The notes beneath the pieces were generated by a model. The model was not told the origin of the DNA, did not search any database, and saw only the letters and a list, made by a program, of their open reading frames with translations. 5,435 nt of DNA from Clostridia bacterium. Its GTDB lineage: Bacteria > Bacillota > Clostridia > Oscillospirales > Acutalibacteraceae. Of this stretch, positions 1 to 5,065 are shown piece by piece. Each line of letters begins with the position of its first letter. Position 1 is the stretch's first letter. A program made the translations under genes and the position numbers. The DNA lies in assembly GCA_900757335.1 (NCBI GenBank), contig CAAENL010000092.1, positions 1 to 5,435 on the forward strand, in the 5' to 3' direction.

Positions 1-281
1 AAATATTTTATTCAAAAAACGATGCTAAAAGTCAGACGTTAGCTTGTAGCATAAAAGACTCGGTTGTGGGTTTGATTCAGCCGGATAACACTCGTGAAAT
101 AAAGCCTGCCGATAAAAGAATATTTTTGCTTGAAAAATCCGAAATCCCGGCTGTTGTTGTGGAATGTGGATTCTTATCTAACAAAGAAGAAGCTTCTAAA
201 CTTATAAAAGATGAATATCAAAGTCAAATGGCTTTTTGTGTGTATTGCGGCATTACCGATTATTTTTTGAATAATGCTTGA
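1..281 (+). CDS. N-acetylmuramoyl-L-alanine amidase, CwlD-like (3' fragment)
   Basis: This is the C-terminal end of a zinc-dependent amidase_3 family enzyme, which cleaves the bond between N-acetylmuramic acid and L-alanine of peptidoglycan outside the membrane. The frame is open from the first full codon at 3, giving 92 residues, so the gene starts upstream of the window. The GTG at 66 is internal. Visible family features are SQTLACSIKDSV (the helix that CwlD-like proteins carry as SQxLAxxIQ), the TNRxxKPxDxxxLL-like segment seen here as TREIKPADKRIFLL, and the block VVVECGFLSNKEEA, whose Glu (codon 162-164) is the conserved catalytic or zinc-site glutamate. The zinc histidines expected earlier in the domain lie outside the window. 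CwlD acts in spore-cortex maturation, but generic amidases share these motifs, so the sporulation role is inference. No terminator is visible after it; the next promoter overlaps its stop codon. Confidence 0.88.
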   Translation, partial: IFYSKNDAKSQTLACSIKDSVVGLIQPDNTREIKPADKRIFLLEKSEIPAVVVECGFLSNKEEASKLIKDEYQSQMAFCVYCGITDYFLNNA

Positions 282-306
282 TGACATTTGCGTGTTAATA
301 TATAAT
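278..306 (+). promoter_or_regulatory. Probable promoter for the small-protein/radA unit
   Basis: A perfect -10 hexamer TATAAT (301-306) lies 17 bases after TTGATG (278-283), which matches four of six bases of the -35 consensus. The -35 overlaps the amidase stop codon. It would start transcription near 313, about 30 bases before the ATG at 342. AT-rich sequence produces chance -10 boxes, but the spacing and position are right. Readthrough from the amidase gene is also possible because no terminator separates them. Confidence 0.5.
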
Positions 307-341
307 TTTTAATTGTTGTTATAAAAAAGGAAAGTGAAAAA

Positions 342-734
342 ATGAAAAAAACGATCATGTTGATTTTGGGGATTATGTGTTTTGTGAACTTTTTCAGCAA
401 AAAAATGAATGCTCAAGTTTTCCAAATTGGGGAAATAAGAGAAGAAGTAATTAGTAGTATTCCATTCGACGAAATAAAAATAGATTTTATTGAAAAAAGA
501 ATAAAAGCTTTTAATAAACATATGAAGTATGTTCGATCAAATTCTTTAAGTTTTGAAAAAAAGAAAAGTAAGTTTATCAGCAATCTGTATTCACTATTGG
601 GTTCCGGATTGACTAGACATGAGGATTATATATTAAATTCTTCTGAAACGCATAAAGAATATTTAAAAAATTTGCAGGTACTTATTTCTGTTTATGAAAG
701 CGAAAAAAGGCAAGGAATGAGAAGAAAAAGATGA
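342..734 (+). CDS. Hypothetical 130-residue exported or membrane-anchored protein, overlapping radA
   Basis: I do not recognise this protein. The ATG at 342 is preceded by AAGGA (327-331) at a 10-base spacing. The N terminus has a signal-peptide layout: a Lys-Lys n-region (residues 2-3), a hydrophobic core of about 15 residues (4-18), then SKKMNA with possible cleavage after Ala24. The position -3 residue would be Met, which is poor for signal peptidase I, so an uncleaved anchor is equally possible. The remainder is strongly charged, Lys/Glu-rich and probably mostly helical. It has no cysteine beyond Cys13 in the hydrophobic core and no motif I can name. It ends in a basic tail (GMRRKR). Its TGA (732-734) overlaps the radA ATG (731-733) as ATGA, so the two genes are probably co-transcribed and translationally coupled. 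A link between an exported protein and DNA repair is not obvious, and the pairing may only reflect operon position. Confidence 0.72.
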   Translation: MKKTIMLILGIMCFVNFFSKKMNAQVFQIGEIREEVISSIPFDEIKIDFIEKRIKAFNKHMKYVRSNSLSFEKKKSKFISNLYSLLGSGLTRHEDYILNSSETHKEYLKNLQVLISVYESEKRQGMRRKR

Positions 735-2110
735 GTAAAATAAAAAGTGTATATGTTTGTTCGGAATGCGGTTACGAGTCGGCCAAATGGAACGGTATTT
801 GTCCGTCGTGCGGACAAGGAAATACCATGGTTGAAGAAATGCGTGACAGTACTCCGAAAAGTAAATCTGTAACTTTAAAGTTTAACAGCTCTCACGTAAG
901 CCAAGTTTCAATGGATAGTATAGATATAAACGAAGAAACTCGTTATCATACGGGTTTTAATGAACTTGATCGTGTTTTCGGAGGCGGAATAGTAAAAGGT
1001 TCGCTGTCGCTGCTTGGTGGCACTCCCGGAATCGGAAAATCCACTTTGCTTCTCCAAATATGCAATTATTTGGATAAAAATCTTAAAATATTATATGTCT
1101 CTGGAGAAGAATCCAAACGGCAAATAAAAATGAGAGCTTCTCGTTTGGGAGTTCATAACGAAAACTTATTTATAATGACTGAAACTGATATTAATTTAAT
1201 TTCCGCAGAAATTGAATTTACTCATCCTGATATTGTTATAATCGATTCGATTCAAACAATGAATAATAAAAATTCAAACTCATTCCCGGGAAGTATTTCT
1301 CAAGTAAAAGAGTGTGCAAATGTATTTTTGAAGCTTTCAAAATCGCTTGATATAACCGTTATGGTTATAGGGCACGTAAACAAAGACGGAGCAATTGCAG
1401 GTCCCAAAGTTTTGGAACATATGGTTGACGCTGTGTTTTATTTTGAAGGAGATAATCAAACTTCATACAGAATTTTGAGAGCGGTAAAAAACAGGCATGG
1501 TTCTACTAATGAGATAGGCGTTTTTCGAATGGAAAATGAGGGACTTCAGGAAGTTGAAAATCCTTCTGCAATGATGCTCGCAGGCAAACCTGAAGGCGTT
1601 TCGGGTATATGCGTTGCTTGCGTTATGGAAGGCTCAAGACCTATTTTGACAGAAGTTCAAGGATTGGTTACATCCACAAGTTTCGGCAACCCTCGAAGAA
1701 TGTCCACGGGTTTTGATTATAATCGTATGTCTTTGATTTTAGCTGTTCTTGAGAAACGTGCAGGATATTTTTTCTCCTCGATGGACGCATATATAAACGT
1801 TGTCGGAGGTTTGAAACTCGATGAACCTGCCGCAGATTTGGCAGTAGCGGTTGCGTTGGTGTCGAGCCTTAAAGATAAGGCGGTTGACGACAATGTTGTT
1901 GCTTTCGGAGAGATAGGTCTTGCAGGAGAAATAAGAGCTGTTCCCAACTGCGAAATGAGAATTCGTGAAGCTCAAAGGCTTGGGTTTAAAAGATGTGTAA
2001 TACCGTACTATAACTATAAATCAATAAATAATATAAATAACTATGATATAGAAATTATAGGAGCAAAAAATATCCGTGGTGCAATTAATGAATCAATTGA
2101 AAGCAGCTGA
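731..2110 (+). CDS. radA: DNA repair protein RadA (Sms), branch-migration ATPase
   Basis: RadA is a cytoplasmic RecA-like ATPase that helps process recombination intermediates with RecA. The 459 residues match the usual family length. In order: an N-terminal zinc finger with Cys10, Cys13, Cys24 and Cys27 (CSEC...CPSC); a RecA-type ATPase core with Walker A GGTPGIGKST (about 96-105) and Walker B VIIDSIQT (about 169-176); the RadA-specific KNRxG motif at 253-257; and a C-terminal Lon-protease-like domain from about residue 280 (LTEVQGLVTSTSFGNPRR, then DLAVAVALVSS and FGEIGLAGEIRAV). The KNRFG motif reads KNRHG here, and the residue before the Walker A proline is Thr rather than the more common Asp or Glu. 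The start overlaps the upstream stop codon. The Shine-Dalgarno is weak (GAGAAG at 719-724, AAGGA at 712-716), which fits translational coupling. A terminator begins within the last codons, so disA, often next to radA in Firmicutes, is not co-transcribed here. Confidence 0.96.
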   Translation: MSKIKSVYVCSECGYESAKWNGICPSCGQGNTMVEEMRDSTPKSKSVTLKFNSSHVSQVSMDSIDINEETRYHTGFNELDRVFGGGIVKGSLSLLGGTPGIGKSTLLLQICNYLDKNLKILYVSGEESKRQIKMRASRLGVHNENLFIMTETDINLISAEIEFTHPDIVIIDSIQTMNNKNSNSFPGSISQVKECANVFLKLSKSLDITVMVIGHVNKDGAIAGPKVLEHMVDAVFYFEGDNQTSYRILRAVKNRHGSTNEIGVFRMENEGLQEVENPSAMMLAGKPEGVSGICVACVMEGSRPILTEVQGLVTSTSFGNPRRMSTGFDYNRMSLILAVLEKRAGYFFSSMDAYINVVGGLKLDEPAADLAVAVALVSSLKDKAVDDNVVAFGEIGLAGEIRAVPNCEMRIREAQRLGFKRCVIPYYNYKSINNINNYDIEIIGAKNIRGAINESIESS

Positions 2111-2127
2111 ATTTAAGCTGCTTTTTT
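2100..2127 (+). terminator. Rho-independent terminator of radA
   Basis: The arms AAAGCAGCT (2100-2108) and AGCTGCTTT (2116-2124) pair perfectly around a 7-base loop and run into a T-tract (2122-2127). The radA stop codon TGA (2108-2110) lies at the top of the 5' arm and in the loop, so the terminator is embedded in the gene end. Confidence 0.9.
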
Positions 2128-2131
2128 GTAT

Positions 2132-2376
2132 GTAAAAAAACACATTACAGCCGTGTGGTTAGATGTGGCTTAATTGATGTAAGAAGGAGAAAAAACACCT
2201 TTTGATGTAAAATATAATAGCAATCAGGAAACTGCCAAAGTGAATGACACATATAGTTCATTACATACAAAGTAGGACTGCAAATATTATAAAGATTAGA
2301 ATAGGAGCTATATTTAGAAAACAAAGAAGGTGAATTGGGAAAACAATTAACATTTAGTAATATAGACCTATTTATG
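2132..2376 (+). repeat. Diverged direct repeat, copy 1 (possible decayed gene)
   Basis: This copy matches 2501-2748 at both ends. The 48-base 5' block 2132-2179 aligns without gaps to 2501-2548 with about 32 identities. The 31-base 3' block 2345-2375 aligns to 2717-2747 with 28 identities. The blocks are 213 and 216 bases apart, so the units are nearly the same length. The middle is much more diverged, although a TAAAATATAA...GCAAT stretch can still be aligned. In one forward frame the 3' block reads LTFSNIDLFMDSN then stop, preceded by ELYLENKEGELGKQ. This suggests the end of a lost coding sequence, but several in-frame stops lie upstream. I do not recognise the product, and a non-coding repeat remains possible. 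Similarity may extend a few bases upstream into the T-rich segment after the radA hairpin. Confidence 0.55.
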
Positions 2377-2384
2377 GATAGCAA

Positions 2385-2490
2385 TTAAAGAATCCTTCGC
2401 AAGTGCCAGACCATATCAGCCTGCTTTAGAGTCGGCTAATAGAACAAGGCTTAGCCCATTAAAGAAATACCCCAGCTAGGTTGGGGGATG
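2385..2490 (+). ncRNA. Candidate HEARO / IscB omega-RNA-like structured RNA, orphan
   Basis: This segment is visibly less AT-rich than its surroundings and full of short complementary blocks: GGCTAA (2434-2439) with TTAGCC (2451-2456), AGCC (2418-2421) with GGCT (2434-2437) as a competing pair, and a 3' hairpin CCCCAGC (2470-2476) with GTTGGGG (2480-2486) around a TAG triloop. The run of short motifs GCAAGTGCCAGACC, GAGTCGGCTA, AACAAGGCTTAGCCC and AAAGAAATACCCC resembles, from memory, the conserved core of HEARO RNAs, which are the omega-RNAs guiding IscB nucleases. In IscB loci the RNA lies 5' of the iscB gene with its guide at its own 5' end, so the guide here would fall near 2368-2386. No IscB reading frame with PLMP, RuvC or HNH motifs follows. 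It is therefore either a stand-alone RNA or a relic. The strand is set by this resemblance. No covariance search was possible. Confidence 0.5.
2470..2486 (+). other. GC-rich hairpin closing the candidate RNA
   Basis: CCCCAGC and GTTGGGG form a seven-pair stem (one G-U pair) around a three-base loop, in otherwise AT-rich DNA. The downstream GATGTTTATTTTA is T-rich but not a clean U-tract, so it is at best a weak terminator. As a 3' hairpin it would also fit the end of an omega-RNA or of an IS200/IS605-superfamily element. Confidence 0.55.
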
Positions 2491-2500
2491 TTTATTTTAC

Positions 2501-2748
2501 GTAAAAAATCAGTTGATAACCGCACGGTTCAGGATAGCTTAATCGATGAATAGAAATTTAGTAAAAATAAATATATCACAACAATAAAATATAAAACGCA
2601 ATAGCACAGCAACATGAAAATTTATTGTTAGCTGAGTTTTTAAACGAATGCACAAGCTTTTGTGGAATACTTGAAAAAAATAAAAAATGGATTTGAGTAA
2701 GATAAATGAGTAGAATAATTAACATTTAATAATAAAGACTTATTTATA
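2501..2748 (+). repeat. Diverged direct repeat, copy 2 (possible decayed gene)
   Basis: This is the partner of the unit at 2132-2376. Its 5' block contains the perfect inverted repeat AACCG-CA-CGGTT (2518-2529). The equivalent bases in copy 1 (2149-2160) can still pair using G-U wobbles, which hints that the hairpin rather than the exact sequence is kept. Coding traces are scattered over different forward frames: KKSVDNRTVQDSLIDE at the 5' end, AEFLNECTSFCGILEKNKKW in the middle, and LTFNNKDLFIGGSAK at the 3' end. They are separated by stops and frame changes, as expected for an old pseudogene. I do not recognise the ancestral protein. Confidence 0.5.
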
Positions 2749-2756
2749 GGCGGTAG

Positions 2757-2770
2757 TGCAAAGCTTTGCA
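2757..2770. repeat. Perfect 14-bp palindrome
   Basis: TGCAAAGCTTTGCA is its own reverse complement. It lies just downstream of repeat copy 2 and about 120 bases before the -35 box of the next gene. It could be a regulator-binding dyad, a recombination or element-end signature, or chance. Its distance from the promoter makes a classical operator unlikely. Confidence 0.5.
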
Positions 2771-2890
2771 GGTTTAAAAAATAATCTAAGCCATGGATAC
2801 TTTTATTAATGTATTTTCGATACGTTTAATTTTTTCGTAGTAATTTTCAAAATGTATTTTTATAAATTAAATATTATTTACATAGAACAT

Positions 2891-2919
2891 TTGACAAAAT
2901 TATCAAATCTAGCTATAAT
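2891..2919 (+). promoter_or_regulatory. Consensus sigma-A-type promoter of the leader-AAA+ gene
   Basis: TTGACA (2891-2896) and TATAAT (2914-2919) are both perfect consensus hexamers separated by exactly 17 bases, with AT-rich DNA upstream. Transcription would start near 2926, giving a short leader of about 38 bases before the ATG at 2964. Nothing between promoter and gene looks like an attenuator or riboswitch, so the sequence suggests strong, possibly constitutive, expression unless a repressor acts. Confidence 0.88.
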
Positions 2920-2950
2920 TTGTGTGTGGTTAATAAAATTTAAGGATTGT

Positions 2951-2955
2951 GGAGG
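2951..2955 (+). promoter_or_regulatory. Ribosome binding site that fixes the start at 2964
   Basis: GGAGG at 2951-2955 lies 8 bases before the ATG at 2964. An upstream in-frame GTG at 2949 overlaps this site and so cannot be the start it serves. This sets the protein at 540 residues, not 545. Confidence 0.88.
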
Positions 2956-2963
2956 TTGTAAAT

Positions 2964-4586
2964 ATGAAATCAGATGATACTTTAGTTAACGAAAAAGACG
3001 TTGAAAAATTTAACAATGCTCTAAAAAAATTGGGATTAAATTCTACTCCTGAAATGGTAGAATGCATTTTGGAATTACAAAAAGAAATCCAAGAGGGAAA
3101 ATTAGATGAAAGAGCTTTGGAATTCGTAAAAAACTTAGAAGATACACCTACCGACAAAAATTTAACAGAAGCTGATTTAGATTCTGTTGCCGGCGGAGCT
3201 TCAGGTGGCAAAAAAATATTGGCTATGGCTTCGACTTTATGTTTTTTGCTGGGTGGAAATTCGGTTACAACTTACGCTACTAGAAAGGATGGGTTGATTA
3301 ATAGATATGATCCTAAAGAATTTACAAATTTACCAGAAAAAGATCAAAAACAAGCAGTTGATCAAGTTATGTCAAGTCTTAGATATGAAACAGCATTGAA
3401 AATATATGACGAAAAATTTGATCCTAGAAAAGATGGTGTAGCCGCAGGATTTCTTGCTGTAGAAAAAGCATCTGACGGATTGGCCTCAATGGCAAAAACA
3501 TTTTTGCCGATTGTTGCTACTGTACTGGTAGTAAAATATGCCGGTGATATTTGCGAACATCTTAAAAATTTCTACGCTTCCGCAAGCAATGGTTTAAAAA
3601 ATCTTTTCTATAAATTCAAGTGTAAGGGCATTGACATAAAAGTATATGAAACCGTTCTTGGAAGAATAGAAAAAAGGCTTCGTGCAGAATTGGTGGGACA
3701 AGATGAAGCCATTGACTCAATAATAAACATTATGAGAGGTTATTTTGAATCTGTGGTGCAGGCTAAAGCTGTGGGCAAAAAATTCGAAGGTGGTCTGCTT
3801 TTATATTTGACAGGAATGCCTGCTACCGGTAAATCAACAACTATGAAGATAATCGAGGAGGAAATGGGATTAACTTCTTACACAGGTCGTATGTCTGATG
3901 CTGTAGAAGATAAAGGTAATGGAGCCGGAACGGTTGCGGCAAGGTTGACTAAGCCCGTAATTAAAGACAACGGAAAGACCAAGGTAACTGTTGACACGCC
4001 GCTGACGAGGCAAGTTAAAACAGGTATACCGACTTTGTATTGCTTAGATGAAGTCGACAAAATGAGAAATCTTGACAGCGTATTGCAAAAAAGAAGCCTT
4101 AGAACAGAAGACGGAAAAATTATGGGATGCAGTGTTGACGAAATGCTTAGAAACTTTGGCGATACTGGACAAATCAACGGTATAAATGCATCAGGTTCAA
4201 TATTGATTGCTACCTCGAATGAAACTCCCGAACAACTTGCTCAACTTGAAAGCAGTCTTTACAATAGGTATAAGGGATGCCATATTCACTTCAAGGATTT
4301 CAATAAAAAAGATTATTCAGAAATTATAAACAGAAAAATTAAAGATATTAGTTCTTACTACAAAAAAACTCACAATATGAACATCAAATTGGGAGAATCC
4401 ATGTTGGAACACTATTGCACTAAGTTTGAAAAAGAGAGTTCAGGAGGCAGAGGCGTTGATACGTTGATGAATGATTTCAGGGCTGTATTAAAAAAATATA
4501 TAAATTCTACCAAAAACTTTAAAGATACAACTGTTTCTATCGAATATAATGATAAAACAAATAAGCTGTATGTTAAAAAAGTATAG
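2964..4586 (+). CDS. Double-glycine-leader Clp-like AAA+ ATPase with two hydrophobic segments
   Basis: This 540-residue protein is of unknown role. Residues 1-78 resemble a RiPP/bacteriocin leader: acidic, helical, and ending in LTEADLDSVAGG (67-78), the motif cut by C39 peptidases of PCAT-type ABC exporters. Directly after comes GGKK, a hydrophobic stretch (about 85-98) and NSVTTYA, which looks like a Sec signal or membrane segment. About 80 mainly polar residues follow, then a second hydrophobic segment (FLPIVATVLVV, about 180-190). The AAA+ domain starts near 231: VGQDEAI (244-250), Walker A GMPATGKST (284-292, Lys290), Walker B YCLDEVDK (359-366, Asp362, Glu363), sensor 1 ATSN (416-419), arginine finger in YNRY (Arg435), and sensor-2-like GGRG (Arg496). 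All key residues are present, so it should hydrolyse ATP. The family is closest to Clp/Hsp100 or torsin-like AAA+ by eye. No ClpP-docking loop is obvious. It is monocistronic between its own promoter and terminator, with no exporter or maturase nearby. The ATPase assignment is firm; export or RiPP-related function is inference. Confidence 0.85.
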   Translation: MKSDDTLVNEKDVEKFNNALKKLGLNSTPEMVECILELQKEIQEGKLDERALEFVKNLEDTPTDKNLTEADLDSVAGGASGGKKILAMASTLCFLLGGNSVTTYATRKDGLINRYDPKEFTNLPEKDQKQAVDQVMSSLRYETALKIYDEKFDPRKDGVAAGFLAVEKASDGLASMAKTFLPIVATVLVVKYAGDICEHLKNFYASASNGLKNLFYKFKCKGIDIKVYETVLGRIEKRLRAELVGQDEAIDSIINIMRGYFESVVQAKAVGKKFEGGLLLYLTGMPATGKSTTMKIIEEEMGLTSYTGRMSDAVEDKGNGAGTVAARLTKPVIKDNGKTKVTVDTPLTRQVKTGIPTLYCLDEVDKMRNLDSVLQKRSLRTEDGKIMGCSVDEMLRNFGDTGQINGINASGSILIATSNETPEQLAQLESSLYNRYKGCHIHFKDFNKKDYSEIINRKIKDISSYYKKTHNMNIKLGESMLEHYCTKFEKESSGGRGVDTLMNDFRAVLKKYINSTKNFKDTTVSIEYNDKTNKLYVKKV

Positions 4587-4617
4587 TTAAATAAAATACT
4601 GCAATGAATTTTGTTTG

Positions 4618-4662
4618 ATAAAAACTTCGGCACATGTTTTGTGTCCGGGGTTTTTATTTTTT
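4618..4662 (+). terminator. Rho-independent terminator of the leader-AAA+ gene
   Basis: The arms 4618-4634 and 4640-4657 form about 17 pairs with one bulged T and two G-U pairs, around the loop TGTTT. The core is CGGCACA pairing with TGTGTCCG. The stem is A-rich on the 5' side and T-rich on the 3' side, followed by TTTTTT at 4657-4662. The A-tract/T-tract symmetry may allow some function in the reverse direction, but no convergent gene is seen. Confidence 0.88.
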
Positions 4663-4691
4663 ACAATTTTAAATAATTAAAGCAAAAATCA

Positions 4692-4763
4692 GATTCCCAG
4701 TTAATTAAAATAATTGATTTTATTACTATATGCCTAAAGAATTCAAACTGTCTTTTGGGAATC
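4692..4763. repeat. Widely spaced 8-bp inverted repeat
   Basis: GATTCCCA (4692-4699) and TGGGAATC (4756-4763) are exact reverse complements 56 bases apart in the AT-rich spacer before the small gene. The pairing could loop the upstream region or be the trace of a two-site operator. With eight bases it may also be chance. Confidence 0.3.
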
Positions 4764-4871
4764 GTTATTTATATTCATAATTCTGTTTACTTCAAAAAAT
4801 TTTTTTCGTGTTTCTTTATTTTATATGAATAATATAAAAATTTAGGATAACAATAAGATACATAGATTAAT

Positions 4872-4879
4872 AAGGAGGT
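4872..4879 (+). promoter_or_regulatory. Strong ribosome binding site of the 57-residue gene
   Basis: AAGGAGGT is a full match to the anti-Shine-Dalgarno and stands 7 bases before the ATG at 4887. A GTG at 4878 in the same frame lies within the site and is rejected as a start. No convincing promoter was found upstream. The best guess is a weak -10 TATAAA at 4833-4838 with a poor -35. Confidence 0.9.
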
Positions 4880-4886
4880 GTACAGA

Positions 4887-5060
4887 ATGTCCGAAAATAA
4901 AGAATATAAACCAGGACAGATCGCAGATCAAAACTTATCACTTAATGTATTAGACCATTCAGGTAAAAAAATGGGATCAATCAATGTTAAAGAAGGGGAA
5001 ACAATTCCGCCTTATCGTACTTCTGAACAAAATGTTGTATCAAAATATGTAAGTGAATAA
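4887..5060 (+). CDS. Small 57-residue soluble protein, possibly YjzC-like
   Basis: The ATG at 4887 follows an ideal ribosome binding site, and a strong terminator follows the TAA closely, so this is very likely a real, well-translated gene. The product is hydrophilic, has no signal peptide, membrane segment or cysteine, and looks like a small beta-rich fold. The pattern YKPGQIA (residues 7-13), then VLDHSGKKMGSINVKEGETIPPY, recalls the short YjzC-like proteins of Firmicutes (K-P-G-x-x-A near the N terminus and G-E-x-x-P-P near the C terminus). That resemblance is from memory and weak, and the conserved aromatic near the end of that family is missing. It lacks a GG motif, so it is not an evident substrate of the leader-AAA+ system upstream. 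A terminator separates the two genes, so a functional link is not shown. Confidence 0.8.
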   Translation: MSENKEYKPGQIADQNLSLNVLDHSGKKMGSINVKEGETIPPYRTSEQNVVSKYVSE

Positions 5061-5065
5061 CTTTT

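Larger units (their letters stand above)
2128..2890. other. Gene-free region with decayed repeats and a candidate structured RNA
   Basis: No intact coding gene is supported across about 760 bases. Every forward frame is broken by frequent stops. The only longish open stretch, on the minus strand at 2145-2384, has no ribosome binding site and no recognisable product. The region contains two related direct copies of about 245 bp, a central structured segment, a 14-bp palindrome, and an AT-rich stretch (about 2780-2890) just upstream of the next promoter that could act as an UP-element-like region. Confidence 0.7.

Noticed and set aside
66..68. GTG as the start of a 71-residue protein
   Set aside because: The same frame is open to the left edge and continues the amidase motifs, so the GTG is internal.
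309..521. Minus-strand frame opposite the 130-residue gene
   Set aside because: It is a Phe/Asn-rich shadow of the forward gene, which has its own ribosome binding site and overlaps radA sensibly.
1717..1975. Two minus-strand frames within radA
   Set aside because: Both lie opposite the conserved RadA C-terminal domain and have no start signals of their own.
2145..2384. Minus-strand open frame of 79 codons through repeat copy 1
   Set aside because: It has no ribosome binding site, a composition typical of chance AT-rich frames, and the matching part of copy 2 has a stop after about 40 codons. Forward coding traces are at least as good.
2140..2550. Group II intron remnant, suggested by CCGTGTGGTT and CCGCACGGTT
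   Set aside because: No reverse transcriptase trace and no domain V hairpin were found. The similarity is limited to a few bases.
2488..2553. Start of an IscB gene after the candidate RNA (ATG at 2488)
   Set aside because: The frame gives about 21 codons before a stop, has no PLMP-type motif and no ribosome binding site.
2132..2748. CRISPR-like array
   Set aside because: There are only two long, diverged units about 370 bases apart, with no short regular repeats or spacers.
2949..2951. GTG as the start of the leader-AAA+ gene
   Set aside because: It overlaps the GGAGG site that serves the ATG at 2964.
2930..3211. Minus-strand frame over the start of the leader-AAA+ gene
   Set aside because: It runs across the promoter-proximal region and ribosome binding site of a clear forward gene and has no recognisable product.
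3878..4633. Two minus-strand frames (3878-4177 and 4412-4633) opposite the AAA+ domain
   Set aside because: They are shadows of a conserved forward domain, and the second also crosses the terminator.
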